Below are positions 16,245 to 25,198 of a stretch of DNA of 33,296 nt, piece by piece. The position numbers and the translations under genes were made by a program. The notes beneath the pieces were generated by a model, which had not been told where the DNA came from, made no database searches, and saw only the letters and a list, made by a program, of their open reading frames with translations. The DNA comes from Pseudolabrys sp. (GTDB lineage: Bacteria > Pseudomonadota > Alphaproteobacteria > Rhizobiales > Xanthobacteraceae), in contig JAUSBQ010000023.1 in the NCBI GenBank assembly GCA_030651965.1, forward strand, positions 1-33,296, written 5' to 3'. How positions within the stretch are numbered: position 1 is the first letter of the stretch; every line of letters starts with the position of its first letter.

Positions 16245-16901
16245 ATGACAAACGATGAACGCGAGTTGTTGGCTCGCTGCGTCGAGATCGGAACGAGCAC
16301 CTGGTCAGACGCGATGGATGCGTGCGGCATTGATGGTGTGATACGGGGGTTGACGCGACGCAGTGGACAGGGCCGTTTTGCCGGTTATGCGGTGACAGCG
16401 CGGGAAACTGCGGGCGTCCGAGGGCAGTTTCAGCGCAATGCCTTCGGAGTTGGCGAGATCATCGGTGCCGTTGGACCCGGCCAGGTCCTGATGGTCGATA
16501 TGGCCGGTGCCGACATTTCAACCTTCGGCGGCCTCGCCGCCCTTGCTACCGCAAAACGCGGCGCCGTGGCTGTTGTAATTGATGGCGGGTGCCGCGACAT
16601 CGACGAAATGATGGTGTCCGGGCTTTGGCTTGCCAGCCGACATGTCACGCCGACTACCGGAAAGACCCGACTCAAGCTGGAAGGCATCAACCAGCCGGTT
16701 AAACTCGGCGGCATTGCCGTCGCTCCCGGCGACATAGTTGTCGGCGACGACACCGGCATCGTCGTCATCCCACGCAAAGAAGCCGAAAGGGTCATGGCGG
16801 AGGCCGACAGAATGCTGGTGATAGACCATCAGATGGAGCAAGCGATCGGTAGCGGAGCATCGTTCAAGGATGCCGCATCCGACGCGAACTATATCCGCTG
16901 A
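16245..16901 (+). CDS. RraA-like protein (HMG/CHA aldolase family)
   Basis: A 218-aa protein of the RraA / 4-hydroxy-4-methyl-2-oxoglutarate aldolase fold. The signature VIDGGCRDIDEM (about residues 108-119) supplies the Arg-Asp pair used for metal and substrate binding in the class II pyruvate aldolases. A GDDTGIVVIP segment follows. Members include pyruvate-releasing aldolases, oxaloacetate decarboxylases and the RNase E inhibitor RraA. The catabolic context favours an aldolase or decarboxylase role. The ATG at 16245 has AGGGAG seven bases upstream; an earlier in-frame GTG lacks support. The gap to the upstream gene is 79 bases and to etfB 34 bases, so it probably belongs to the same operon. 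Confidence 0.8.
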   Translation: MTNDERELLARCVEIGTSTWSDAMDACGIDGVIRGLTRRSGQGRFAGYAVTARETAGVRGQFQRNAFGVGEIIGAVGPGQVLMVDMAGADISTFGGLAALATAKRGAVAVVIDGGCRDIDEMMVSGLWLASRHVTPTTGKTRLKLEGINQPVKLGGIAVAPGDIVVGDDTGIVVIPRKEAERVMAEADRMLVIDHQMEQAIGSGASFKDAASDANYIR

Positions 16902-16935
16902 ACGCTTTTCCCCGCTATCGGCATAAGGACGGGAT

Positions 16936-17685
16936 ATGAAAATTCTGGTGCCCGTGAAACGGGTCGTCGATTACAACGTCAAAATCCGTGTCAAACCGGA
17001 CGGTTCCGGCGTCGAACTCGCCAACATCAAGATGTCTATGAACCCCTTCGACGAAATCGCCGTCGAAGAGGCGATCCGTCTGAAGGAAGCCGGCAAGGCG
17101 ACCGAAATCGTCGTGGTGTCGATCGGACCGGCGCAGGCCTCCGAGACCATCCGCACCGCGCTCGCCATGGGCGCCGACCGCGGCATCCTGGTGAAGGCCG
17201 AAGGCGCGGTGGAACCGCTGGCGGTGGCCAAGATCCTCAAGGGCATCGTCGAAGCCGAACAGCCCGGCCTTGTCATTCTCGGCAAGCAGGCGATCGACGA
17301 CGACAGCAACCAGACCGGCCAGATGCTCGCAGCATTGCTCGGCTGGGCGCAGGGCACCTTCGCCTCGAAGATCGCCATCGACGGCGACAGCGTCTCGGTG
17401 ACGCGCGAAGTCGACGGCGGCCTGCAGACGGTGAAACTGAAGGCGCCGGTGATCGTCACCACCGATCTGCGCCTCAACGAACCGCGTTACGCATCGCTGC
17501 CGAACATCATGAAGGCGAAGAAGAAGCCGATCGAGGAAAAGACCGCGGCCGACTACGGCGTCGACACCAAGCCGCGCCTCGAGATCGTTAAGACCAGCGA
17601 GCCGGCCGGCCGCAAATCCGGCGTCAAGGTCGGCTCGGTCGCCGAGCTGGTCGCCAAGCTCAAAGACGAAGCGGGAGTTATCTGA
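16936..17685 (+). CDS. etfB: Electron transfer flavoprotein beta subunit
   Basis: The 249-aa beta subunit of the soluble ETF heterodimer, which collects electrons from acyl-CoA dehydrogenases and passes them to ETF:quinone oxidoreductase. Diagnostic segments are [17 protein letters not shown] at the N-terminus, the AMP/nucleotide region [15 protein letters not shown], and the dehydrogenase-recognition loop [14 protein letters not shown] followed by lysines. The start ATG has AAGGAC upstream. It is two bases from etfA and inside the catabolic operon, so a dedicated ETF for the two acyl-CoA dehydrogenases is likely. By eye its codons are much more uniformly GC-ending than those of its neighbours, which suggests a duplicated housekeeping copy or high expression. 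Confidence 0.97.
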   Translation: MKILVPVKRVVDYNVKIRVKPDGSGVELANIKMSMNPFDEIAVEEAIRLKEAGKATEIVVVSIGPAQASETIRTALAMGADRGILVKAEGAVEPLAVAKILKGIVEAEQPGLVILGKQAIDDDSNQTGQMLAALLGWAQGTFASKIAIDGDSVSVTREVDGGLQTVKLKAPVIVTTDLRLNEPRYASLPNIMKAKKKPIEEKTAADYGVDTKPRLEIVKTSEPAGRKSGVKVGSVAELVAKLKDEAGVI

Positions 17686-17687
17686 TC

Positions 17688-18641
17688 ATGGCCACGCTTC
17701 TTCTCGCCGAGCACGACAACAAGTCGCTCAAGGACGCCACCGCCAAGGCGCTCACCGCTGCCAAGGCTCTGGGCGGCGACGTCCACATCCTGGTCGCCGG
17801 CAAGGATGCCAAGGGTGCGGCCGATGCTGCCGCCAAGCTCGACGGCGCCGGCAAGGTGCTGCTGGCCGATGGCGCTGCTTATGAACACCAGCTCGCCGAG
17901 CCGCTCGCGGCGCTGATCGTGTCGCTCGCCGGTTCCTATGACGCCATCGTTTCGGCCGCGACCAGCAACGGCAAGAACGTGATGACGCGCGTCGCCGCGC
18001 TGCTCGACGTCATGCAGATTTCCGAAATCACCAAGGTGATTTCGCCCGACACGTTCGAGCGGCCGATCTATGCCGGCAACGCCATCCAGACCGTGAAGTC
18101 GACGGACGCCAAGAAGGTCATCACCGTGCGCACCTCGACCTTCCAGGCGGCGGGCCAAAGAACAGATGCCGGCTCGGCCACGGTCGAGAACGCCACGGCG
18201 GCGGCCGATCCGGCGCTGTCATCTTTCGTCGGGGAGGAACTGTCGAAGTCCGACCGGCCGGAACTGACCTCCGCCAAGATCATCATCTCGGGCGGCCGCG
18301 CCATGCAGAACCGCGAGAACTTCACCAAATACATCGAGCCGGTGGCCGACAAGTTAGGGGCCGCCATGGGCGCCTCGCGCGCCGCGGTCGACGCCGGTTA
18401 TGCGCCGAACGACTGGCAGGTCGGCCAGACCGGCAAGGTGGTCGCGCCCGACCTGTACATCGCGGTCGGCATTTCCGGCGCCATCCAGCATCTCGCCGGC
18501 ATGAAGGACCCCAAGGTGATCGTCGCGATCAACAAGGACGAGGAAGCGCCGATCTTCGCGGTCGCCGACTACGGTCTGGTCGCCGATCTTTACACGGCGC
18601 TGCCGGAACTGGCCGAAGAGCTTGGCAAGATTGGACGTTAA
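17688..18641 (+). CDS. etfA: Electron transfer flavoprotein alpha subunit
   Basis: The 317-aa FAD-carrying alpha subunit of ETF. The C-terminal FAD-binding domain shows [15 protein letters not shown], then [20 protein letters not shown] and [10 protein letters not shown], all typical of EtfA. The N-terminal domain starts [17 protein letters not shown]. Only two bases separate it from etfB, so the subunits are co-translated. Codon choice is as strongly GC-ending as in etfB and differs from flanking genes. The following gene starts 69 bases downstream, without an obvious terminator, so transcription may continue. Confidence 0.97.
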   Translation: MATLLLAEHDNKSLKDATAKALTAAKALGGDVHILVAGKDAKGAADAAAKLDGAGKVLLADGAAYEHQLAEPLAALIVSLAGSYDAIVSAATSNGKNVMTRVAALLDVMQISEITKVISPDTFERPIYAGNAIQTVKSTDAKKVITVRTSTFQAAGQRTDAGSATVENATAAADPALSSFVGEELSKSDRPELTSAKIIISGGRAMQNRENFTKYIEPVADKLGAAMGASRAAVDAGYAPNDWQVGQTGKVVAPDLYIAVGISGAIQHLAGMKDPKVIVAINKDEEAPIFAVADYGLVADLYTALPELAEELGKIGR

Positions 18642-18710
18642 AGTTCTCGTTTTGTCGCACAGGTCTGAAGCCTTTCGAAAGTGCGCCGAAGACATCTAGG
18701 GAGCGTATCT

Positions 18711-20081
18711 ATGTCGTCTACGCCCAACGCCGACGCCGCCACCGCCTTCATCACCGGCACCGCCGACAGGCGCCTCCCGGATGCGGTGCTCAACGCCGCG
18801 CGCATGTGTCTGGTTGACTGGTTCGGTGTTGCCATCGGCGCTCGCGATGAAGGCGCTGCCCAGGTGGTCGGTCAAGTCGGCCAGAGTTGGGGGCACACCG
18901 GCGGCGCGCAAGTGCTGTTCGGCGCCAAGGCCGATCCGGCAACTGCCGCACTTATCAATGGCACAATGGCGCATTGCCTGGACTTTGACGACACCCATGT
19001 CGGTTCTCTCGCGCACCTGAGTGGGCCAACCTGGGCGGCGACACTGGCTGTCGGTGCCGCGCTGAACTCCCAACCCGCCGACATGCTCCAAGCGTTCGTC
19101 ACTGGTTTTGAAATCGGTGCGCGGATTGGCGGCGGAGGCTTCGGCGAGGCATTAAACACGCGCACTTTGCATTCGACAGGATTTTGTGGCTGCTTCGCGG
19201 CCGCGGCCGCGGCAAGCGTGCTCCTGCGGCTCGATACTGCCCAGGTCGGGAACGCACTCGGTGCCGCTGCGACGCAGGCCGCCGGCCTGACCGGCTCATT
19301 CGGGACAATGAGCAAACCGTTTCACGCTGGGAAAGCCGCACTCAATGGGGTGCTTGCCGCGCAACTCGCCAATGCAGGCTTTACCGCTGCGGACAATTTG
19401 ATAGAGGCCGAGAATGGCTTGGCCACAGCGCTGATCCAAGATGGATCGCAGACCATCTCCGCAATGACATTTGCGGCGGGGGACTGGGAAATTCTGCGTA
19501 ATACTTTCAAGCCATACGCATCTTGCCTGCTTACCCATCCGGTGATCGATTCCGCCCGCAAGCTACTGCCTCAGATCAGGGAACGGGCGATTAAAGCCGT
19601 CACGATCAATGTACATCCCATGGCGGTCCAGCTTGCTGGTAAGTCAAACCCGCAAAGCCCCCTCGAGGGAAAATTCAGTACTGCCTACTGCGCAGCGCTG
19701 GCGTTAAGTGGTCACGTTGTGGCAGCGACCGACTTCTCTGCGGATCGATTGCACACCCCGCGATTGCGAGACCTCATCACTCGGGTAAATCTGATTGCGA
19801 CACCGGAGATGGAAAAAACCGCCGCGTCGATGACCGTCACCCTCACCGACGGAAGCCTACTCAAGGCCGATACTCCCTTGGCCTTGGGAAACCCTGGCAA
19901 CCCAATGCAATGGGAAGACATGGAACAGAAATTTATTGGTCTCGTCGAGCCAGTTCTCGGCCGCCGGGCTGCTCCGACCTATCTCTGCTTACGCCGCTTT
20001 GAGGCGAGCGGCGATCTTGACAACGTCTTCGCCGCACTCGCCGCGAGTTGCGCCGAGGCGAAAGAGTTGATCACGCACTGA
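18711..20081 (+). CDS. MmgE/PrpD family protein, second paralogue
   Basis: A 456-aa MmgE/PrpD superfamily protein, clearly related to but diverged from the one at 9563-10930. Family motifs are LDFDDT near residue 90, SLAHLSGPTWAATLA, LHSTGFCGCFAAAAA, FGTMSKPFHAGKAA and YASCLLTHPVID. The ATG at 18711 follows AGGGAG with seven bases of spacing; a GTG further upstream in frame is less likely. Reactions in the superfamily are dehydration, decarboxylation or epimerisation of small carboxylates. Two different members in one operon suggest two distinct steps or stereoisomers (inference). The LLM oxidoreductase starts 59 bases downstream. Confidence 0.85.
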   Translation: MSSTPNADAATAFITGTADRRLPDAVLNAARMCLVDWFGVAIGARDEGAAQVVGQVGQSWGHTGGAQVLFGAKADPATAALINGTMAHCLDFDDTHVGSLAHLSGPTWAATLAVGAALNSQPADMLQAFVTGFEIGARIGGGGFGEALNTRTLHSTGFCGCFAAAAAASVLLRLDTAQVGNALGAAATQAAGLTGSFGTMSKPFHAGKAALNGVLAAQLANAGFTAADNLIEAENGLATALIQDGSQTISAMTFAAGDWEILRNTFKPYASCLLTHPVIDSARKLLPQIRERAIKAVTINVHPMAVQLAGKSNPQSPLEGKFSTAYCAALALSGHVVAATDFSADRLHTPRLRDLITRVNLIATPEMEKTAASMTVTLTDGSLLKADTPLALGNPGNPMQWEDMEQKFIGLVEPVLGRRAAPTYLCLRRFEASGDLDNVFAALAASCAEAKELITH

Positions 20082-20140
20082 CCTTCAACCCGGCCTGCCT
20101 ATGGGGCTGGCTGGACTTACGACACAGGGAGTTTTATTTC

Positions 20141-21172
20141 ATGAAATTTACCTTGCTCATCGGTGCAGAACACCGCCCAACGGACTCCATGGTGACGCGT
20201 CTTGCCGAACATGTGGAGCAGGTACGGCTCGCTCGAGAAGTAGGGTTCGATAGCATCGTGATCGGAAGCCACTTGTCCTATGGTACGGCCGCTTGGTTCC
20301 CACCGATCGAAACGTTGATGCGCCTCTCCGCTGCCGCCGATGGCATGTCACTCGGGACCTGCATGCTTGTGCTCCCGCTATATCACCCCGTTGAGGTCGC
20401 CGAACAATTTGCATTGCTCGATGCCGCTTGCGGCGGGCGCGCCGTGATGGGGGTGTCGCCGGGCTGGACACAAAGCGAGTTCGATCTTGTCGGGCTCGAT
20501 TTTTCGAAGCGGATTGGCCGCTTTACAGAGGCAGTAAGCCTTATCAAGCGGCTTTATACCGAGAACGAGGTCACCTTCGAGGGCAAGCACTTCCGCGTCA
20601 ATAACGCAACACTCGCGCTGAAACCAACACAGAAGCCGCGTCCGCCGATGTGGCTTGGCGGCAGCGTGGAAGCCGCGGTTAAGCGCGTTGCGTCTATCGC
20701 CGAAACCGACCTTGGCGACACTTGGTGCGCATCGTCGCACCTGAAGACCGACGTGATCGTCCAGCAAGCGGCTGTGTTCAAAGAAACGCTGAAGGATCTC
20801 GGCAAATCCATGCCGAAGGATTTTCCGGTGCTGCGGAATGTCGTCGTCGCCAACGACCGTGCTACAGCAATCCGCGAAGTCGGCCCGGCCATCGCCGAGA
20901 GCTATAAGATATTCGGCGACTGGGGTCTGTTCAAAGAAGTGGTCGGCGACGCGAAGCCACACCCGGATTTTGAGGAACTGATCAACGGTCGCTTTATCAT
21001 CGGTTCACCCGAACAGGCGGCAGAAGATATAACGCAACTCGCCACTGTCACCGGCGCTACGCGAATGGTGTGCCGCAGCCAGTGGGTGGGTATGGATCAT
21101 AAGCATGTCATGCGCACGATCGAATTGGTCGGCACAAAGGTTGCGCCGCTTGTCCGCAAGGCTCTGACGTAA
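20141..21172 (+). CDS. LLM-family flavin/F420-dependent oxidoreductase
   Basis: A 343-aa luciferase-like monooxygenase superfamily protein, a single TIM barrel with RLAREVGFDSIVIGSHLSYG near the start, the core GGRAVMGVSPGW, and PPMWLGGS. Members use FMN or F420 to oxidise alcohols, reduce double bonds or ring systems, or oxygenate substrates. Cofactor choice cannot be read from the motifs alone. F420 is the best guess because the next six kilobases encode F420 synthesis and recycling. The ATG at 20141 has AGGGAG nine bases upstream; an in-frame opening from 20048 is not supported. It lies 59 bases after the MmgE/PrpD gene and 105 before fbiC, bridging the catabolic genes and the cofactor genes. 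Confidence 0.85.
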   Translation: MKFTLLIGAEHRPTDSMVTRLAEHVEQVRLAREVGFDSIVIGSHLSYGTAAWFPPIETLMRLSAAADGMSLGTCMLVLPLYHPVEVAEQFALLDAACGGRAVMGVSPGWTQSEFDLVGLDFSKRIGRFTEAVSLIKRLYTENEVTFEGKHFRVNNATLALKPTQKPRPPMWLGGSVEAAVKRVASIAETDLGDTWCASSHLKTDVIVQQAAVFKETLKDLGKSMPKDFPVLRNVVVANDRATAIREVGPAIAESYKIFGDWGLFKEVVGDAKPHPDFEELINGRFIIGSPEQAAEDITQLATVTGATRMVCRSQWVGMDHKHVMRTIELVGTKVAPLVRKALT

Positions 21173-21188
21173 GGCTCCCAAACTGATC

Positions 21189-21210
21189 AATGTATCGGAT
21201 AAGATGCATT
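21189..21210. promoter_or_regulatory. Interrupted palindrome upstream of fbiC
   Basis: AATGTATC-GGATAA-GATGCATT is a 22-base inverted repeat with 7 of 8 arm positions matching, 68 bases before the fbiC start. It is the only conspicuous symmetry in the 105-base gap and could be an operator for a separate F420 promoter. Nothing else supports this. Confidence 0.25.
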
Positions 21211-21277
21211 GCGCTGTCTAGAGGTATTGTTCGGTCAAGTCAGTACGCCGTTTCGCTCAAGGTAAGGAAAGAACGCT

Positions 21278-23692
21278 GTGCACACATCACTTCGAATTGG
21301 CACGGGCACTCCGAGAGTGGAAGATATCCGGCGCTGGGCTGAGTTGCCGCTTGAGGAACTGATGGCCGAGGCAGCGGCCACCCGCGACGCAGCTCACGGT
21401 AGTGTCGTTTCTTATTCGCCAAAAGTGTTCATTCCGCTCACTCGGTTGTGCCGCGACACCTGTCGGTACTGTACCTTTGTGCGCGGGCCGGGGGCGGTCG
21501 GTGAGGCCTATCTGTCACCCGACGAAGTGTTGGCAATTGCGCGAGCAGGCGCTGAGACGGGCTGCCACGAAGCACTGTTCACACTCGGTGATAAGCCGGA
21601 GCTAAAATACGACAGTGCGCGCCGCGCGCTCGCCCGCCTTGGTTACTCAACGACGGTAGAATATCTCGCCGCGATGTGTGCACTTGTGCTGGAAAGCACG
21701 GGTCTTCTGCCTCACGTCAATGCCGGCGTAATGACCGAGGACGAAATCGCCACGCTGCGCCGTGTATCGGTTTCTCAAGGGCTGATGCTCGAATCGACAG
21801 CCGCGCGGCTTTGTGAGCGCGGTGGTCCGCACTTTGGCTCTCCCGACAAAGCACCGGCAGTGCGACTCGCTATGATCGAGGCCGCAGGACGCCTAGCTGT
21901 GCCCTTTACCACCGGCATTCTGATCGGCATCGGCGAATCGGTCGACGAGCGCATCGACGCGCTGTATGCCATTGCGGACACGCAACGCCGCTACGGCCAT
22001 ATCCAAGAAGTCATCATCCAGAATTTTTGCGCCAAGGAACGCACGGCTATGGCGACGGCGCCCGAGCCGAGCGGGGCCGATCTGCTTCGCACCGTGGCGC
22101 TAGCGCGGCTGATATTTGTAGCTGATATGAATATTCAGGCTCCGCCGAATCTGAGCCCGGGGTTGCATGGGCAATTGATCGCTGCCGGGATTAACGATTG
22201 GGGCGGCATCTCGCCTGTCACCCCAGATCACGTCAATCCCGAAGCGCCGTGGCCGCAGATCGCGCAGCTTGCACAACAAACTGCCGACTCGGGCAAATGC
22301 CTGACGCCGCGACTCGCGATCTATCCAAGCTACGCACTTGCGCCACAGCATTGGCTTGACGTAAGCCTGCATACGCCCGTGCTGCGCGCGATAGATGCAC
22401 ACGGATTTGCGCGCGAGGATCCCTGGGCGCCGGGCAAGACGCCCAAGCAGGTAAAAGCACTCAAACCTGTCAGCTACGCGAGACAAGCAGGCACCGATAA
22501 GATTGGCAATTTGCTACGTCGTGCCGAAGCCGGAGTGAGGCTTGAAGAAGCCGACATTGTCACGCTTTTTGGCGCCCGCGGCGGCGACTTCGACGCTATA
22601 TGCGCCGCCGGCGATGCATTGCGGCGAAATGTCAACGGCGACACCGTGACCTATGTTGTCAACCGCAACATCAACTATACCAATGTGTGCTATTATAGCT
22701 GCCGCTTCTGCGCCTTCTCGAAAGGAAAGCTAGGCGAAACGTTGCGCGGCCCGGCCTACGACATCAGTGACGACGAGATCATGCGACGGGTGCGAGAAGC
22801 GTGGGATCGCGGTGCCACGGAAGTGTGCATGCAAGGTGGTATACATCCACGCTACACAGGACAAACCTACCTCGATATTGTCGCTGCCGTTAAGACGGCG
22901 GCGCCCGATATCCACGTTCACGCCTTCTCACCGCTCGAAGTATATCACGGTGCGGAGACGCTCGACGTTTCAGTCGATGCCTTTCTGATGCAACTTCGCG
23001 AGGCAGGTCTTTCTAGTCTTCCCGGAACCGCGGCAGAAATTCTGGACGATGACGTGCGGCGAGAGCTTTGCCCCGACAAGCTCTCAACCGTGCAGTGGCT
23101 GTCTGTGATCGAAGCCGCACACCGGCAGGGCCTGCGCACTACCGCTACGATCATGTTCGGGCACATTGATCGGCCAGTCAATTGGGCGCGGCACCTCCTG
23201 CATATTCGCGATTTGCAGGCCCGTACAGGTGGCTTCACCGAATTTGTGCCGCTACCGTTTGTGCATATGGAAGCGCCGATGTATCTGCGCGGGCGAGCAC
23301 GGAAAGGTCCGAGCATGCGCGAAACGATCCTAATGCACGCGGTCGCCCGACTGGTCTTGCACCCGCTTATTCCTAATATCCAGGTCTCTTGGGTCAAGCT
23401 TGGCACGGACGGTGTGCGGTCTTGTTTGGCCGCGGGGGCTAATGATCTCGGCGGCACATTGATGAATGAAAGTATTTCGCGCGCCGCCGGTTCCGAGCAC
23501 GGTCAAGAACTCCCGCCTGAAGAAATGGATGCCTTGATCACGTCTTTCAACCGTATTCCGCGTCAGCGAACTACACTTTATGCGGCCGCACCGGCTCACC
23601 GGAATTCGGCATCGTATGGAGCAGCACCGCTCGAGCCGGCTGTCCTTAACACCCGACACCGCGCTAATGTCGCAGCTTCAGGAACAGCATGA
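21278..23692 (+). CDS. fbiC: FO synthase (fused CofG-CofH radical SAM enzyme)
   Basis: FbiC makes the deazaflavin chromophore FO from tyrosine and 5-amino-6-ribitylaminouracil, using two radical-SAM modules. At 804 aa it contains both. The CofG-type half has its iron-sulfur motif at Cys58, Cys62, Cys65 (CRDTCRYC), and the CofH-type half has its motif at Cys471, Cys475, Cys478 (CYYSCRFC). The fused form is typical of bacteria, whereas archaea often encode separate proteins. The start is GTG at 21278 with AAGGAAA seven bases upstream. The stop overlaps npdG (ATGA). All six iron-sulfur cysteines are present. By eye, codon usage is more mixed than in etfBA, which fits acquisition of the F420 locus as a unit. 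Confidence 0.96.
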   Translation: MHTSLRIGTGTPRVEDIRRWAELPLEELMAEAAATRDAAHGSVVSYSPKVFIPLTRLCRDTCRYCTFVRGPGAVGEAYLSPDEVLAIARAGAETGCHEALFTLGDKPELKYDSARRALARLGYSTTVEYLAAMCALVLESTGLLPHVNAGVMTEDEIATLRRVSVSQGLMLESTAARLCERGGPHFGSPDKAPAVRLAMIEAAGRLAVPFTTGILIGIGESVDERIDALYAIADTQRRYGHIQEVIIQNFCAKERTAMATAPEPSGADLLRTVALARLIFVADMNIQAPPNLSPGLHGQLIAAGINDWGGISPVTPDHVNPEAPWPQIAQLAQQTADSGKCLTPRLAIYPSYALAPQHWLDVSLHTPVLRAIDAHGFAREDPWAPGKTPKQVKALKPVSYARQAGTDKIGNLLRRAEAGVRLEEADIVTLFGARGGDFDAICAAGDALRRNVNGDTVTYVVNRNINYTNVCYYSCRFCAFSKGKLGETLRGPAYDISDDEIMRRVREAWDRGATEVCMQGGIHPRYTGQTYLDIVAAVKTAAPDIHVHAFSPLEVYHGAETLDVSVDAFLMQLREAGLSSLPGTAAEILDDDVRRELCPDKLSTVQWLSVIEAAHRQGLRTTATIMFGHIDRPVNWARHLLHIRDLQARTGGFTEFVPLPFVHMEAPMYLRGRARKGPSMRETILMHAVARLVLHPLIPNIQVSWVKLGTDGVRSCLAAGANDLGGTLMNESISRAAGSEHGQELPPEEMDALITSFNRIPRQRTTLYAAAPAHRNSASYGAAPLEPAVLNTRHRANVAASGTA

Positions 23693-24390
23693 CAAAAAAT
23701 GTAGCACATCAACCACTACCACGGATCGCCGTTCTCGGCGGAACCGGAAAGGAAGGCTCCGGGCTCGCGCTTCGCTGGGCTCACGCCGGCTATCAGATTG
23801 TCATCGGATCGCGTGATCCCGAGCGCGCCAGGGTCACAGCGGCCCAAATCAATAATTCGACCGGCGCGAGACGCGCCTTCGGCGATACTATTCTTGCGGC
23901 TGCGCATGGCGCCGATATTGCCGTTCTCGCCGTACCCTATTCTGCGCAACTCAGCGCGCTTGCCGACGTCAAAGACGCGCTCCAAGGCAAAATTCTTGTC
24001 GATGTCACAGTACCGCTAGTGCCACCTCAGGTAGGGCGCGTGCAATTACCAGTCGGCGGTTCAGCCGTCGTCGTCGCTCAACAGCTCCTCGGCGATTCTG
24101 TACGTGTCGTCTCAGCATTCCAAAACGTCTCTGCCGAGCACCTTAATCATCTCGGTACGTCAATTGACTGCGACGTGCTCGTCTGCGGTGACGATCGCGC
24201 GGCGCGCGAGGCTGTAATTGCGCTTGCACAGGCGGCGGGCATGCGTGCCTATCATGCCGGGCCTCTCGCCAATTCGGCGGCGGCCGAAGCGCTGACGTCG
24301 ATCCTCGTCACGATCAACCGTCATTATAAGATCAAGCACTCCGGCATCCGTATTACAGGAATTCCGGACAGTACGGGCCTACAGGCGTGA
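23689..24390 (+). CDS. npdG: NADPH-dependent F420 reductase
   Basis: A 233-aa F420:NADP oxidoreductase (Fno/NpdG), which transfers hydride between NADPH and F420. The N-terminal Rossmann motif LGGTGKEGSG (about residues 16-25) is followed by SRDPERA, the usual NADP 2'-phosphate binding segment. AFQNVSAEHL and GPLANSAAAEALTS match the F420-binding part of the family. It is coupled to fbiC by an ATGA overlap and to cofE by a GTGA overlap. Its presence suggests that F420H2 is used reductively, or that F420H2 made by the LLM enzyme is recycled to NADPH. The symbol fno would be equally acceptable. Confidence 0.93.
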   Translation: MTKNVAHQPLPRIAVLGGTGKEGSGLALRWAHAGYQIVIGSRDPERARVTAAQINNSTGARRAFGDTILAAAHGADIAVLAVPYSAQLSALADVKDALQGKILVDVTVPLVPPQVGRVQLPVGGSAVVVAQQLLGDSVRVVSAFQNVSAEHLNHLGTSIDCDVLVCGDDRAAREAVIALAQAAGMRAYHAGPLANSAAAEALTSILVTINRHYKIKHSGIRITGIPDSTGLQA

Positions 24391-25169
24391 CGGCACACGC
24401 GTCATCGACTTCAACCGAGCTGCGTCTGATCGCGCTCGCTAGTATCCCGCAAGTTCGCGCGGGAGACGACATCGCTTCGCTGACTATCGCCTCGCTGCAG
24501 CAATCCCGATTGTCACTGCAACACGGTGACGTGCTGGTTATCGCCCAGAAGATCGTTTCGAAGGCCGAAGGCCGCATGGTCAATCTTGCGAACATCACGC
24601 CTTCGCCGCGCGCACTTGAATTAGCGTCGCACGTAAACAAGAATCCACGGATTGTGGAGTTGATCCTTCGGGAATCGGTTGAAGTCGTGCGTTACCGTAA
24701 GGACGTACTGATTGTTGCGCATCGTTGTGGCTATGTCCTCGCCAATGCCGGCATAGACGCTTCAAATGTCTGCGGCGACGGCGGATCTGTACTGTTGCTG
24801 CCCGAAGATTCTAATCGCTCCTGCCTCGAGTTGCGCGCGCGTCTTGCCAAGCAGACAGGCGTCGCACCCGGAGTTATCATCAATGACAGCCTCGGTCGGG
24901 CATGGCGCAATGGCACTGTGGGTGCTGCGCTCGGTTCAGCTGGCATTCCAGCGCTGCTCAATCTGCGCGGCAGGCTCGATCTTTTCGGCCGCGAGCTTGT
25001 CTCAACCGAGGTTGGAGTCGCCGATGAGATCGCTGCGGCCGCCTCGCTGCTGATGGGGCAGGCAAACGAAGGACGGCCGGTGATTCTAGTGAGAGGGTTG
25101 AACTTGCCAGAGAGCGGCGGAAGCGCCGCAGATCTGATCCGGCCGCGCGACCTCGACCTGTTCCGCTAA
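24387..25169 (+). CDS. cofE: Coenzyme F420-0:L-glutamate ligase
   Basis: A 260-aa single-domain CofE that adds gamma-linked glutamates to F420-0. Characteristic segments are VLVIAQKIVSKAEGR, GYVLANAGID, and INDSLGRAWRNGTVGAALG. The GTG start at 24387 overlaps the npdG stop. In mycobacterial FbiB this domain is fused to a nitroreductase-like domain that reduces dehydro-F420-0. No such domain is fused here or found elsewhere in the window. A 253-base gap separates this gene from cofD. Confidence 0.93.
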   Translation: MTAHASSTSTELRLIALASIPQVRAGDDIASLTIASLQQSRLSLQHGDVLVIAQKIVSKAEGRMVNLANITPSPRALELASHVNKNPRIVELILRESVEVVRYRKDVLIVAHRCGYVLANAGIDASNVCGDGGSVLLLPEDSNRSCLELRARLAKQTGVAPGVIINDSLGRAWRNGTVGAALGSAGIPALLNLRGRLDLFGRELVSTEVGVADEIAAAASLLMGQANEGRPVILVRGLNLPESGGSAADLIRPRDLDLFR

Positions 25170-25198
25170 AGGCGTATGGTTTAAATGTTTGCCACAAA

